From Mycobacterium nebraskense (GTDB lineage: Bacteria; Actinomycetota; Actinomycetes; Mycobacteriales; Mycobacteriaceae): a DNA stretch of 64,000 bases. The stretch spans positions 62,001 through 126,000 of the forward strand of contig NZ_LQPH01000066.1 of the NCBI RefSeq assembly GCF_002102255.1, read 5' to 3'. Made by a program: the position numbers and the translations under genes. Shown here one piece after another: positions 27,558-36,746 of this stretch. The first letter of the stretch is position 1. Each line of letters starts with the position of its first letter. Below the pieces are notes generated by a model that made no database searches, had not been told where the DNA came from, and saw only the letters and a program-made list of their open reading frames with translations.

Positions 27558-28214
27558 TCAGCGCACCAATGCGAGCGCGAAGCCGTCCCAGCGCTTGGCC
27601 CCGACCGTTTGGATCACGGCCGTGTCCAGTCGCGGGTGCTCGCCCATCAGCTGCAACATCTGGCGCACCGCCTGCGCCTGGGCATTGTGCTGCGGCTGAA
27701 GGACTCGCCCTTCTCGAATGACGTTGTCCGCCACGATGAGTGCGCCGGGGCGGGCCAGCCGGGCCGCCCACTCCAGGTATGCGACGTAGTTCTCTTTGTC
27801 GGCGTCGATGAACACCAAGTCGAAGGGGCCGCCGTTCAACGTCGGCAACGTGTCCAGTGCGGCGCCGACTTTCACCTCCACCCGGTCGGCGAGGCCCGCC
27901 CGCTCCAGATTGGTCCGTGCGACCTCGGCATGCTTGGGCTCGTATTCCAGCGTCACCACCCGGCCCTGCGGGCCGGCGCCGCGGGCCAGCCAGATGGTGC
28001 TGTAGCCGCCCAGCGTGCCGATCTCGAGGATGCGGCGCGCCTGGATGGCGCCGGCCAGCAGGCTCAGAAACTTGCCCTGCTGGGCGGACACGGCGATCTG
28101 CGGTAACCCGGCCGCGTCGCTGGCCTCCAGCGTCGCGCCCAGGGCCGGATCGTCGCCAATCACGGTGTTGTTCAGAAAATCGTCTACGTCCTGTGGGGTG
28201 GGCTTCTGGGTCAT
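27558..28214 (-). CDS. SAM-dependent O-methyltransferase, Rv0187-type
   Basis: A 218-residue class I methyltransferase of family 3 (caffeoyl-CoA/catechol O-methyltransferase-like). The SAM-binding motif I is ILEIGTLGGYSTIWLA (about residues 60-75), and the metal/catechol-binding acidic motif is DLVFIDADKENY (about 130-141). It is likely Mg2+-dependent and cytosolic; the acceptor is unknown. ATG 28214 gives nearly the same length as the M. tuberculosis protein (220). It is convergent with the nitronate monooxygenase-like gene (6-bp gap) and divergent from mymT. Confidence 0.9.
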   Translation of the reverse strand: MTQKPTPQDVDDFLNNTVIGDDPALGATLEASDAAGLPQIAVSAQQGKFLSLLAGAIQARRILEIGTLGGYSTIWLARGAGPQGRVVTLEYEPKHAEVARTNLERAGLADRVEVKVGAALDTLPTLNGGPFDLVFIDADKENYVAYLEWAARLARPGALIVADNVIREGRVLQPQHNAQAQAVRQMLQLMGEHPRLDTAVIQTVGAKRWDGFALALVR

Positions 28215-28295
28215 GGCGCCAACGCTAGCCGCGCCGGGGCCGCCCCGGCAGCCGCGGTCCGCTCGATATCGGACGGGTCACGACCATTTACCAGA

Positions 28296-28309
28296 TACCC
28301 ACGGGGGTA
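28296..28309. promoter_or_regulatory. RicR-type operator upstream of mymT
   Basis: TACCC-N4-GGGTA dyad about 60-75 bp upstream of mymT. It matches the half-sites of the ricR palindrome but with a 4-base rather than 5-base spacer; reading GGTAG as the right arm restores a 5-base spacing with one change. It fits copper control of mymT by RicR. Confidence 0.65.
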
Positions 28310-28370
28310 GCTAGTGGCGATGTGGTCGATCACAGCCGCAAGAGTCCACACAGAGAAATGGGTGAGTGAA

Positions 28371-28517
28371 ATGGCAAATTACGAAGCAGGCACGGAACTG
28401 ACCTGTGGCCACGAGGGCTGCGGGTGTCGCGTTCGCATCGAGGTTCCCTGCCACTGCTCCGGTTCGGGTGAGCCGTACCGCTGCACCTGCGGTGACGAGC
28501 TGACCCCGGTCCAGTAG
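28371..28517 (+). CDS. mymT: Copper metallothionein MymT
   Basis: A 48-residue Cu(I)-binding metallothionein that protects against copper toxicity. Seven cysteines are arranged as LTC-x4-CGC, then PCHC and RCTC, matching M. tuberculosis MymT (53 residues) almost throughout, including VRIEVPCHC and CGDEL. ATG 28371 starts MANYEAG. An in-frame GTG at 28362 would add three residues, and longer in-frame starts exist back to 28314, so the exact start is open. The RicR-type dyad upstream and ricR itself 4 kb away support copper-induced expression. Confidence 0.93.
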   Translation: MANYEAGTELTCGHEGCGCRVRIEVPCHCSGSGEPYRCTCGDELTPVQ

Positions 28518-28566
28518 TCCGCACGCCGGTCGTACGGTTCGGGCGGATCCCTTCCGCTTGAGGCCC

Positions 28567-28653
28567 GCGTCGAGTGTGCGGCCTGGGCGGCGACACGCCC
28601 CGGGGAACCCAACCCTGAGCGCACACCCAAAGCCGTGAACGCACACTCGATGC
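28567..28653. repeat. Long inverted repeat between mymT and bglS 3' ends
   Basis: Arms GCGTCGAGTGTGCG (28567-28580) and CGCACACTCGATGC (28640-28653) pair over 14 bases with one G:T-type mismatch, enclosing 59 bases. It lies in the 155-bp gap between convergent mymT and bglS. It could be a bidirectional terminator or a dispersed intergenic palindrome. There is no U-tract, as is usual in mycobacteria. Confidence 0.5.
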
Positions 28654-28672
28654 GGCCAGTAGCGGGCCGGGA

Positions 28673-30790
28673 TCAGCGCCCGAACGTCCGGCCGGCGAGC
28701 TCGACCATCGCAGTCAGCCGCGGCGTGACCGCCGACGCGCTGACCGCGACCAGGTAATCGCCCGCGCTGATGCGCCAGCTTCCCACGCTGCCGTCGTAGC
28801 GGGCGAGCAGGCGTGGATCCGCCTCGATGGTCACGCGGCGGGTGGCGCCAGGCTCGAGTTCGACCCGCTCGAATCCCAGCAACCGTAGGCATCGCTCGTC
28901 CGGGGCTGCGATCAGGTACAGCTGTGGGACGTCGGCCCCGGCCCGGTCGCCGACGTTGACGACGCCGAAACTCGCGGTCACCGTGTCCCCGCCGGTGACC
29001 GTCAGGTCGCGGTAGTCAAAAGCGGTGTAGGACAAGCCATGACCGAAGGCGAACAGCGGGGCCTCGCCGGTGGTGGCGAACCAGCGGTAGCCGACATCGG
29101 ATCCCTCGACGTAGTCGATCGTGCTCGGCTCCCCCCACGGGGCGCCGACGCCGGGCAGCTCCGGGCGCGGCGTCTGACGCAGGTCCACCGGAAAGGTGAT
29201 GGGCAGCCGGCCCGACGGATTGGCCTGGCCGGCAAGGATTTCCGCGATGGCCCGGCTGCCGGCCTGCCCCGGATACCAGGCCTGCACAATGGCCTGGACC
29301 GAGTCCCGCCAGGGCATGGCCACCGGATTGCCGGTTTCGAGCACCACCACGGTGTTCGGGTTGGCGACGGATACCGCGGTGATCACCGCGTCCTGCCCCG
29401 ACGGCAGCGACAGGTCGGCGATGTCGAAGCCTTCCCCTTCGGCGCGGATCGCGAACACGATCGCGACCTCGGCGCGTCGCGCCGCAAGCGCCGCCTCGGC
29501 GGGACTGATGCCGGGGTCGAATTCGATTTGGGCGCGGGGGAATTGTTTTCGCAGCTGGTCCAGCGGGCTTGACGGCAACAGGTGCAGCTTGCGCAGCCCG
29601 GCCTCCAGCCCCGAGCCGCCGATCGGTATCACGGCCGCGTAGCCGCCCGGCGGGACGACGGCGCTCGAGCCGTAGCCGGCGGGTACGCCGACGTTCGCGT
29701 ATCCGCCGATGACGGCGATCCTGGTGGTCGACTCCGGCGCCAGGGGCAGCAGTCCGCGGTTGGTCAACAGCACGATCCCCTGCCGGGCGATCCGCAACGC
29801 GATCTCGTTGTGCGCGGCCATGTCCGGTGCGGGCGCGGCTTCGGCCCGGTCGACACCGACCGCGAACATCGACCGCAGGATCCGCCGGACCATGTCCGAG
29901 AGGCGTTCGTTGGTCAGCTTGCCGTCGGCGTGGGCTGCCCGCAGGCGCTCACCGAATGCCTCCGACTGCCACAGCAGCGCGTCGAGTTGGGCCCCACACT
30001 CTTGGTCGAGCCCGCCCAGCGCGCACTCCCAGGACGGCGTGGCCCCCCAGTCGGACATGACCCAACCCCGGTATCCCCAGACACCTTTCAGCACCCGGTT
30101 GATCAGCACGTCGTTGGCGGCGGCGTAGGTGCCGTTGATCTTGTTGTAGGCGGTCATCACGGCCCCCGGCTGCGAGCGCTCGATGGCCATCTCGAAGGCG
30201 AGCAGGTCGGACTCGCGATGCGCGTCGGCGTCGATGACCGCGTCCAAGAAGTGCCGATTGGTCTCGTTGCAGTTCAGCGAGTAGTGCTTGACGGTCGAGA
30301 TGACGTGTTGTTGCTGGATGCCGTTGACCGACTCCGCGGCGATCGTCGCGGTCAAAAGCGGGTCCTCGGAAAGGTATTCGAAGTTGCGCCCGTTGCGCGG
30401 GTCGCGCGCGAGGTTCATGGCACCGGCGAGCTGCACGTTGAACCCGCGGCTGCGGGCCTCCCGGCCGATCACCTCGCCCGCCGCGCGGCCCAGTGCAGGG
30501 TTGAAGCTGGAGGCCAGCGCGAGCCCGGCGGGCAGCGCGGTGGCCGTGTCGCCCGGGCGGTAGCCGGGGTTGGTCACGCCGAGGCCGGCGTCAGTCATCA
30601 GCAACGCCGGGATACCGAGGCGGGGAACGCCGGGCACGTAGCCGGCGCTCATCGGGACGTCCGCCGGGATGCGCTCGTCGCGCACCGGCCACATTTCACC
30701 GGCACCCATCACCCCGACCAGCAGCGCGAATCGCTCGTCGTCGGTCAGCTGGGCTTCGACCTCGCGCGCCCGGGCATCCGGATCGCTCAC
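28673..30790 (-). CDS. bglS: Glycoside hydrolase family 3 beta-glucosidase
   Basis: A 705-residue GH3 enzyme. The order is the N-terminal TIM-barrel with acid substrate-binding KHYSLNCNETNR and nucleophile motif VMSDWGA (Asp, about residue 250), the alpha/beta sandwich domain, and a C-terminal fibronectin type III-like domain (about residues 610-700). It should cleave terminal beta-glucosyl residues; the natural substrate is unknown. No signal peptide is visible, so it is probably intracellular. GTG 30790 overlaps the stop of the upstream gene by four bases. It ends a four-gene minus-strand group starting at the lipase gene. Confidence 0.9.
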   Translation of the reverse strand: MSDPDARAREVEAQLTDDERFALLVGVMGAGEMWPVRDERIPADVPMSAGYVPGVPRLGIPALLMTDAGLGVTNPGYRPGDTATALPAGLALASSFNPALGRAAGEVIGREARSRGFNVQLAGAMNLARDPRNGRNFEYLSEDPLLTATIAAESVNGIQQQHVISTVKHYSLNCNETNRHFLDAVIDADAHRESDLLAFEMAIERSQPGAVMTAYNKINGTYAAANDVLINRVLKGVWGYRGWVMSDWGATPSWECALGGLDQECGAQLDALLWQSEAFGERLRAAHADGKLTNERLSDMVRRILRSMFAVGVDRAEAAPAPDMAAHNEIALRIARQGIVLLTNRGLLPLAPESTTRIAVIGGYANVGVPAGYGSSAVVPPGGYAAVIPIGGSGLEAGLRKLHLLPSSPLDQLRKQFPRAQIEFDPGISPAEAALAARRAEVAIVFAIRAEGEGFDIADLSLPSGQDAVITAVSVANPNTVVVLETGNPVAMPWRDSVQAIVQAWYPGQAGSRAIAEILAGQANPSGRLPITFPVDLRQTPRPELPGVGAPWGEPSTIDYVEGSDVGYRWFATTGEAPLFAFGHGLSYTAFDYRDLTVTGGDTVTASFGVVNVGDRAGADVPQLYLIAAPDERCLRLLGFERVELEPGATRRVTIEADPRLLARYDGSVGSWRISAGDYLVAVSASAVTPRLTAMVELAGRTFGR

Positions 30791-31299
30791 CGCACACCCT
30801 CTTTGGCGTACACGACGCGCAGCACGTGCCCGAGTTCGGGCCCCATCACCAGCTCCGCCAGCTCACCGAACGTCGCGACGAACTCCGGTCCGTGTGGCGG
30901 CTCGGCCTGGCACAGGTGGTGCGCAATTTCGTGAAGCACCACCAGCTCTCGCAGCGCCCAGTCGGCGGTATCGCGGTCGGGGACCGCGATAATGCCTGCG
31001 CCATCGCGGAATTCGTAGTGGGCCGCGGTGGCGGCCCGTCGCGGCCGCACTCGCAGCGGCGGAACGGAGGGCCAACGCCGGCGCACCGCCGGCAACGCAA
31101 GCACCTCGTCAACATAGCGCTGCGCGGCCGAAACCGAGCCGAATCGTCCCTCCGGCGGCAACGTGAGCTGCGCACCGAAGAAGTCCACGGCGGGCGACCC
31201 GTGCTCGGCGGCACGGTCGAACAGCGTCCGGACGAACTCCTCGGCCGCATAAACCTTGGCTCGCTGGGAGTCCCTCTTGGCGGATTGCCCCGGGCTCAC
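30787..31299 (-). CDS. HExxH putative metallohydrolase, Rv0185-type
   Basis: A 170-residue protein of the TIGR04338-like actinobacterial metallohydrolase family. It has a zinc-protease-like HEIAHHLC motif (about residues 124-131) followed by PPHGPEF, whose second His could be the third ligand. Substrate and activity are unknown. It overlaps both neighbours by four bases, so it is translated together with the DUF2786 gene and bglS. Confidence 0.85.
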   Translation of the reverse strand: MSPGQSAKRDSQRAKVYAAEEFVRTLFDRAAEHGSPAVDFFGAQLTLPPEGRFGSVSAAQRYVDEVLALPAVRRRWPSVPPLRVRPRRAATAAHYEFRDGAGIIAVPDRDTADWALRELVVLHEIAHHLCQAEPPHGPEFVATFGELAELVMGPELGHVLRVVYAKEGVR

Positions 31300-32045
31300 C
31301 GGCCCAGCCGGGTGCGCGCGCCCGGCAGTTCGGGGCTGCTTCCCAGCCGCGCCCGCCGACCGGCCCAGTCACCCGCGCGCCGCGCCGCCGAGGAGTAGCC
31401 CGCCGTCGCCCGGCTGACCTGATAGGTGCCGCGGGCCTTCGACGCGCTCCGGTAATAGTCGTGCAGCTCGACGTCCTTGTCCCGCAACGCAATCGCCGTT
31501 CCCGGCGGCCGGCGCCGGTCCCTGGTGGCCTCGCGCCGGGCCTCGTCACGGGCCTCCGCCAGGCGCTGACCCACGCGCGCCCCGAAGGCCAGCTGAAAGT
31601 TCAGCCGCGCGGTGATGGTCGGCGTCGGCCGGTGCGCGCCCGACACGAGGTAGGCGTCCGACGCCCGCACCATCTGGACAACCAGGCTGGCGTACAACGC
31701 GTGGGTGGCGTCGATGTCCTCAGCGAACCCGTAGGCGTAGACGAACGTCGAATTCGATGCCACATCACACCGCACGTCATTGGCCAATGCGATCAACACG
31801 AACAGCTGGACATACGTGCGTAGGCCCTTGGTGCCCGCGTTTCCGATGGTGATCGTGCGCTGAGTCGGGGCCTGCGCCGGCGAACGGTTGGCCGCATGCG
31901 ACCGCGCCACCGCCAAGTCGATCGAGGCCGCCGTCGCCAGCCGCTGCGCGGCGCTCATGAAGGCGTCCGCTTCGTGCGGGTTGTCGGTGCCTTCGGCCTG
32001 ACGCAACAGTGCGGCGATGCGGGCCAGCATTTTGTCGTCGGTCAT
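31296..32045 (-). CDS. DUF2786 protein, Rv0184-type
   Basis: A 249-residue soluble protein starting with the DUF2786 domain (LARIAALLRQAEGTDNPHEA, approximately residues 7-45), then a helical region and an Arg-rich tail. The family often neighbours the HExxH protein above, and here the two genes overlap by four bases, suggesting a shared but unknown function. It starts 34 bp after the lipase gene. Confidence 0.85.
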   Translation of the reverse strand: MTDDKMLARIAALLRQAEGTDNPHEADAFMSAAQRLATAASIDLAVARSHAANRSPAQAPTQRTITIGNAGTKGLRTYVQLFVLIALANDVRCDVASNSTFVYAYGFAEDIDATHALYASLVVQMVRASDAYLVSGAHRPTPTITARLNFQLAFGARVGQRLAEARDEARREATRDRRRPPGTAIALRDKDVELHDYYRSASKARGTYQVSRATAGYSSAARRAGDWAGRRARLGSSPELPGARTRLGR

Positions 32046-32079
32046 AGCGCCAAACTACGGGAGCGATCCGACACTTTCC

Positions 32080-32922
<843 letters not shown>

Positions 32923-32995
32923 CTAGTCATTACGGGCAGCGTAATGGCTCCCGGCGCAGGTCGCCCCGCCAGACACTGTCGTAGGCTGATGCATC

Positions 32996-34002
32996 GTGGG
33001 GCTGCTTGCGCAAAACGCCGCGAACTCCGGTCTTGTCCCGGCGGTCGGCGGGGATTTCTCGACACATGCCGAGCCGTACCGTCGTGAGCTGCTGGCCCAC
33101 TGCTACCGGATGACCGGCTCGTTGCACGACGCGGAGGATCTGGTTCAGGAAACGCTGCTGCGGGCGTGGAAGGCCTACGACCGCTTCGAAGGCAAATCGT
33201 CGATGCGGACCTGGCTGCATCGCATCGCCACCAACACCTGTCTGAGCGCGTTGGAGGGCCGGCAACGCCGGCCGTTGCCGACCGGCCTGGGCGCGCCGAG
33301 CTCCGACCCGACCCGACCGCCGAGCTGCACGAGCGCCGCGAGGTGCCCTGGCTGGAGCCGCTCCCGGACCTGACGAATGACCCGGCCGACCCGTCGGTCA
33401 TCGTGGGGTCACGCGAGTCGGTGCGGTTGGCGTTCGTCGCTGCGCTGCAACACCTTTCACCTCGGCAACGGGCGGTGCTGTTGCTGCGCGACGTGCTGCA
33501 GTGGAAGGCCGCCGAAGTGGCCGAAGCGATCGGTACCACCACCACCGCCGTCAACAGCCTGCTGCAGCGGGCCCGGTCCCAGCTGGACGCCGTCGGCCCC
33601 AGCACCGGCGACCGGTTGGCGGCGCCGGATTCCGCGGAGGCACAGGACCTGTTGGCCCGCTACATCGCCGCCTTCGAGACCTATGACATCGACCGCCTGG
33701 TGGAGCTGTTCACCGCCGAGGCGATCTGGGAGATGCCGCCGTACGCCGGCTGGTACCGGGGTGCGCGGGACATCGTCACGCTCATTCATCAGCAATGCCC
33801 CGCCGAGTCCGCCGGCGACATGCGCCTGTTGCCGCTGGTCGCCAACGGCCAGCCGGGCGCCGCCATGTACATGCGTACCGGCGATGTCCACGTGCCCTTC
33901 CAGTTGCACGTGCTCGACGTGCGCGGCGACGCGGTGTCACATGTGGTGGCGTTCCTCGACGAGAAGTTGTTCGCGAAGTTCAGGCTGCCGGAGGCGCTAT
34001 GA
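32996..34002 (+). pseudogene. sigG: ECF sigma factor SigG, split by a frameshift
   Basis: Two overlapping frames together encode a SigG-like ECF41-type sigma factor with a C-terminal SnoaL/NTF2-like domain. Frame 1 (GTG 32996 to about 33318) carries sigma region 2 ([24 protein letters not shown]). Frame 2 (about 33319-34002) carries region 4 (LSPRQRAVLLLRDVLQWKAAEVAEAIG) and the NTF2 domain. They meet at three tandem CGACC units at 33304-33318; with two units the frame would be continuous and would match the M. tuberculosis protein. Frame 1 alone ends at 33373. The rest of the coding sequence is intact and its stop overlaps the following hydrolase gene. It could be a recent pseudogene, slippage-based switching, or a sequencing error. 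Confidence 0.85.
33304..33318 (+). repeat. sigG: Three tandem CGACC units at the sigG frameshift
   Basis: A pentanucleotide microsatellite. One extra unit relative to an in-frame gene accounts exactly for the frame change between the two halves of sigG. Confidence 0.85.
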
Positions 34003-35417
34003 CCAGATCGCTCGACATCACCCCCGTGCCCGGCAAGCCGCTTCTACTGTTGGGCGCCTTCGCCATTGACAGCGTCGGCTATGTCGCCGAAGAGTTCTTC
34101 ATATCCGGCACGGCCTCGTCCTACGCTCCGCAAGGGGCGCTGGGTCCCGATGGGAGATGGGACGTAACACCTACCGGCACAGCCGATTACACCACTCGGA
34201 TGGTGGCGCTGACTCCCGCCGATCCCGCACACTTCAACGGCACCGTACTGGTCGAGTGGCTGAATGTCAGTGGCGGCATTGACGCGCCGGCCGTCTGGAT
34301 GATGGCGCATCGCGAAATACTGCGCGCGGGCTACGGCTACGTCGCTGTCTCGGCACAGAAGGTAGGAGTCGACGGCGGCGCTAGCCTGCTCGGGATGGAC
34401 ATGTCCCTCAAGACTCAGGATCCGACCAGGTACGCGGCCCTGGACCACCCGGGCGACGCCTTCGCCTTCGACATCTTTTCCCAGATCGGCGAGCTCGTCA
34501 GGAACGACGGCGATGGCATGCTGGGCGGGGTTCGGCCACAACACGTCATCGGCATCGGTGAGTCGCAATCGGCGATGTTTCTCACCACCTACGTCAACGC
34601 CGTCGATCCGCTCGCCCGGGTTTACGACGGCTTCCTGGTGCATTCCCGATTCGGGCCCGCCGCCCCACTGGACGGCGTTTCCCTGATCGAGGGGTTGGAG
34701 GCTTCCCGCGGGTCGCAACAGGCGGTGAAGTTCCGTCCGGACCTGCGGGTCCCACTGCTTACGGTCATCACCGAAACGGACCTGTTCGGCCATGTGCCGC
34801 TGGGCTATTACTCGGCGAGGCAGCCCGACAACGAGTGGCTACGGGTCTGGGAGATTCCCGGCGCTGCGCATGCCGACAACTACACCATTCTGGTGGCGCC
34901 GATCGACTCGGGTTCGGCCCCGCTTTCGGACATCGTGGCCGCCTACGCGCCGACCAACATGCTGATGGGTCAGCAACTCGAGCACTACATCAACTTCGGC
35001 CCGCAACACCACTACGTGGTGCAGGCGGCGATCGCCGCTCTCGACAGGTGGGTCCGCACCGGCGAGCCGGCGCCCTCCGCCGCGCCGATAGCCATGAGTG
35101 AATCCGAGTCGCCCCAGCTACTGCTCGACGCCAACGGCCTTGCCCAGGGCGGCATCCGGACCCCCTGGGTCGACGTACCGATTGCCCGCACGTCCGGCGT
35201 CACCGCAGACGAAAGTCTGATGGCCGCGATCTTCGGCTCCGGTGAACCCTTCGACGCCGACACGGTGCGCCGGCTCTACCCGGGCGGAATTACGCAATAC
35301 CTGAAACGCTTCACCACCGCGCTCGATGCGGCCATCAGCTCCGGGTTCATCCTGGCGGCGGACCGGGCCGAGATTCTTGAGCTCGCCGCCGCAACCTACC
35401 CGGGCGAGCGGTCCTAG
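33999..35417 (+). CDS. Alpha/beta hydrolase domain protein (Abhydrolase_10-like)
   Basis: A 472-residue hydrolase. Features are an N-terminal beta domain (EEFFISGTASSYAP, GTVLVEWLNVSGG), a nucleophile elbow GIGESQSA (about residue 187) and a candidate catalytic His in the PGAAHADNY stretch (about 291). This resembles the alpha/beta-hydrolase-domain (PF20091) group found beside mycobacterial lipid and steroid genes. The substrate is unknown, and no signal peptide is seen. ATG 33999 overlaps the sigG stop by four bases, so it was probably translationally coupled to SigG, whose NTF2-like domain may sense a small ligand. It is not at this position in H37Rv. Confidence 0.82.
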   Translation: MTRSLDITPVPGKPLLLLGAFAIDSVGYVAEEFFISGTASSYAPQGALGPDGRWDVTPTGTADYTTRMVALTPADPAHFNGTVLVEWLNVSGGIDAPAVWMMAHREILRAGYGYVAVSAQKVGVDGGASLLGMDMSLKTQDPTRYAALDHPGDAFAFDIFSQIGELVRNDGDGMLGGVRPQHVIGIGESQSAMFLTTYVNAVDPLARVYDGFLVHSRFGPAAPLDGVSLIEGLEASRGSQQAVKFRPDLRVPLLTVITETDLFGHVPLGYYSARQPDNEWLRVWEIPGAAHADNYTILVAPIDSGSAPLSDIVAAYAPTNMLMGQQLEHYINFGPQHHYVVQAAIAALDRWVRTGEPAPSAAPIAMSESESPQLLLDANGLAQGGIRTPWVDVPIARTSGVTADESLMAAIFGSGEPFDADTVRRLYPGGITQYLKRFTTALDAAISSGFILAADRAEILELAAATYPGERS

Positions 35418-35438
35418 AACAGCCGGCACCTGACGACC

Positions 35439-35960
35439 GTGGACACGGTCGGCCACGGCACCGACGGCGGGCAGGCCGTCGGGCAGCGCTTCCCCATCGA
35501 CCCGCCGTTCGGCCTGGTCGCGATGGCCTGGCGCGACGACGATTTCGTGCACGCCTGGCTGCACCGGGTGGTGCCGCGGCTGACCCGGGCGGAAATCGCG
35601 GAGCACCAGCGGGTACTCGCCGACATCCGCGTCCGTGCGTACGGCGCGTGGCGGTTCGACGACACCCATCAGTCGCTGCACAACCGGCTGGCGGAGGTGC
35701 TCGCGTCCCTGGAGCCGACCTCCCAGGTCACCCGCCAGCTCACCACCCTCATGACGATGGTGACGCTGCAGTCGGTCAGCGATGATCTCGAAACCAATGT
35801 GACCACAGCAGAATTCGTAGTGCTGCCGATTTTCGGACCAGACGGCCAGCCCGAGTACCAGATCGAGATCCACCTCGGCGGCTCCCCCGGGCTGACCCTG
35901 CCCAAGCTCGGCGCCGCGCTTGCGCATGCCCAGGGGCTGCTCACCGCCACGGTGGCCTGA
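35439..35960 (+). CDS. Probable truncated regulator: IclR-like effector domain without HTH
   Basis: A 173-residue frame starting at GTG 35439. The region VGQRFPIDPPFGLVAMAW followed by a helical stretch resembles the effector-domain part of actinobacterial IclR-like regulators (compare VGxRxPxxPPxG), but no helix-turn-helix precedes it. The frame upstream runs only 21 bases to the stop of the hydrolase gene. It is therefore most likely the 3' remnant of a regulator whose 5' end was lost when the hydrolase gene arrived. It may equally be a free-standing protein of unknown function. No clear ribosome binding site was seen. Confidence 0.5.
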   Translation: MDTVGHGTDGGQAVGQRFPIDPPFGLVAMAWRDDDFVHAWLHRVVPRLTRAEIAEHQRVLADIRVRAYGAWRFDDTHQSLHNRLAEVLASLEPTSQVTRQLTTLMTMVTLQSVSDDLETNVTTAEFVVLPIFGPDGQPEYQIEIHLGGSPGLTLPKLGAALAHAQGLLTATVA

Positions 35961-35986
35961 CCGCGCCGGCCGATTAGGCTGAGCAC

Positions 35987-36712
35987 ATGCCTGCCCACGC
36001 GGAAGTTCGGCGTGCGGCCGCGCGGGCCGTCACCACGACGCCCTGGCTGACATCCCGGCACTCGTTCTCGTTCGGCGACCACTACGATCCGGACAACACC
36101 CACCATGGCTTGTTACTGGTCAATAACGACGACATCGTCGCGCCCGGAACCGGATTCGACACGCATCCGCACCGGGACATGGAAATCGTGACTTGGGTCC
36201 TGCAGGGTCAACTGGCGCATCAGGACTCCATCGGCAATCGCGGCGTGATCTATCCGGGTCTGGCCCAGCGCATGTCGGCGGGCAACGGAATCCTGCATTC
36301 GGAGAAGAACGATTCGTCCACGGAGTCAGTGCATTTCGTGCAGATGTGGGTGGTGCCCGACGAGACCGGCATCACCCCGGGCTATCAACAGCATGAGATC
36401 GACGGGGAGCAGCTGGTCGGCAATCTTGTGACGATCGCCACGGGTATCCCCGGCCAGGACGGGGCCATCGCGCTGCACAACCGCAAGGCCGCGCTGCACG
36501 CCGCGCGGTTGCGTACCGGTGACGCGGTCAGCCTTCCGCAAGCCCCCTACCTGCATCTATTCACCGCGCGGGGCGCGGTCAGCTGTGAAGGCGTCGGCGA
36601 CCTGCACGAGGGCGACGCCGTCCGGTTCACCGACGACGGCGGCCGGCGGGTGACGGCGAGCGAGCCGTCGGAACTACTGGTCTGGGAGATGCACGCGAAG
36701 CTCGGCGACTGA
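35987..36712 (+). CDS. Pirin family protein, Rv0181c-type
   Basis: A 241-residue bicupin of the pirin family. The N-terminal cupin has the metal-binding set HPHRDMEIVTWVL (about residues 59-71, His/His/Glu region) and HSEKN (about residue 103), followed by the C-terminal cupin-like domain. Some pirins are quercetin dioxygenases and others are regulators or redox sensors; the role here is unknown. Length is close to the recalled 244 residues of the M. tuberculosis protein. It is followed 34 bp later by the YhgE-like gene in the same direction. Confidence 0.92.
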   Translation: MPAHAEVRRAAARAVTTTPWLTSRHSFSFGDHYDPDNTHHGLLLVNNDDIVAPGTGFDTHPHRDMEIVTWVLQGQLAHQDSIGNRGVIYPGLAQRMSAGNGILHSEKNDSSTESVHFVQMWVVPDETGITPGYQQHEIDGEQLVGNLVTIATGIPGQDGAIALHNRKAALHAARLRTGDAVSLPQAPYLHLFTARGAVSCEGVGDLHEGDAVRFTDDGGRRVTASEPSELLVWEMHAKLGD

Positions 36713-36746
36713 GCCCATAGAGTGGCCATGACAGACAGGAGCCGGC

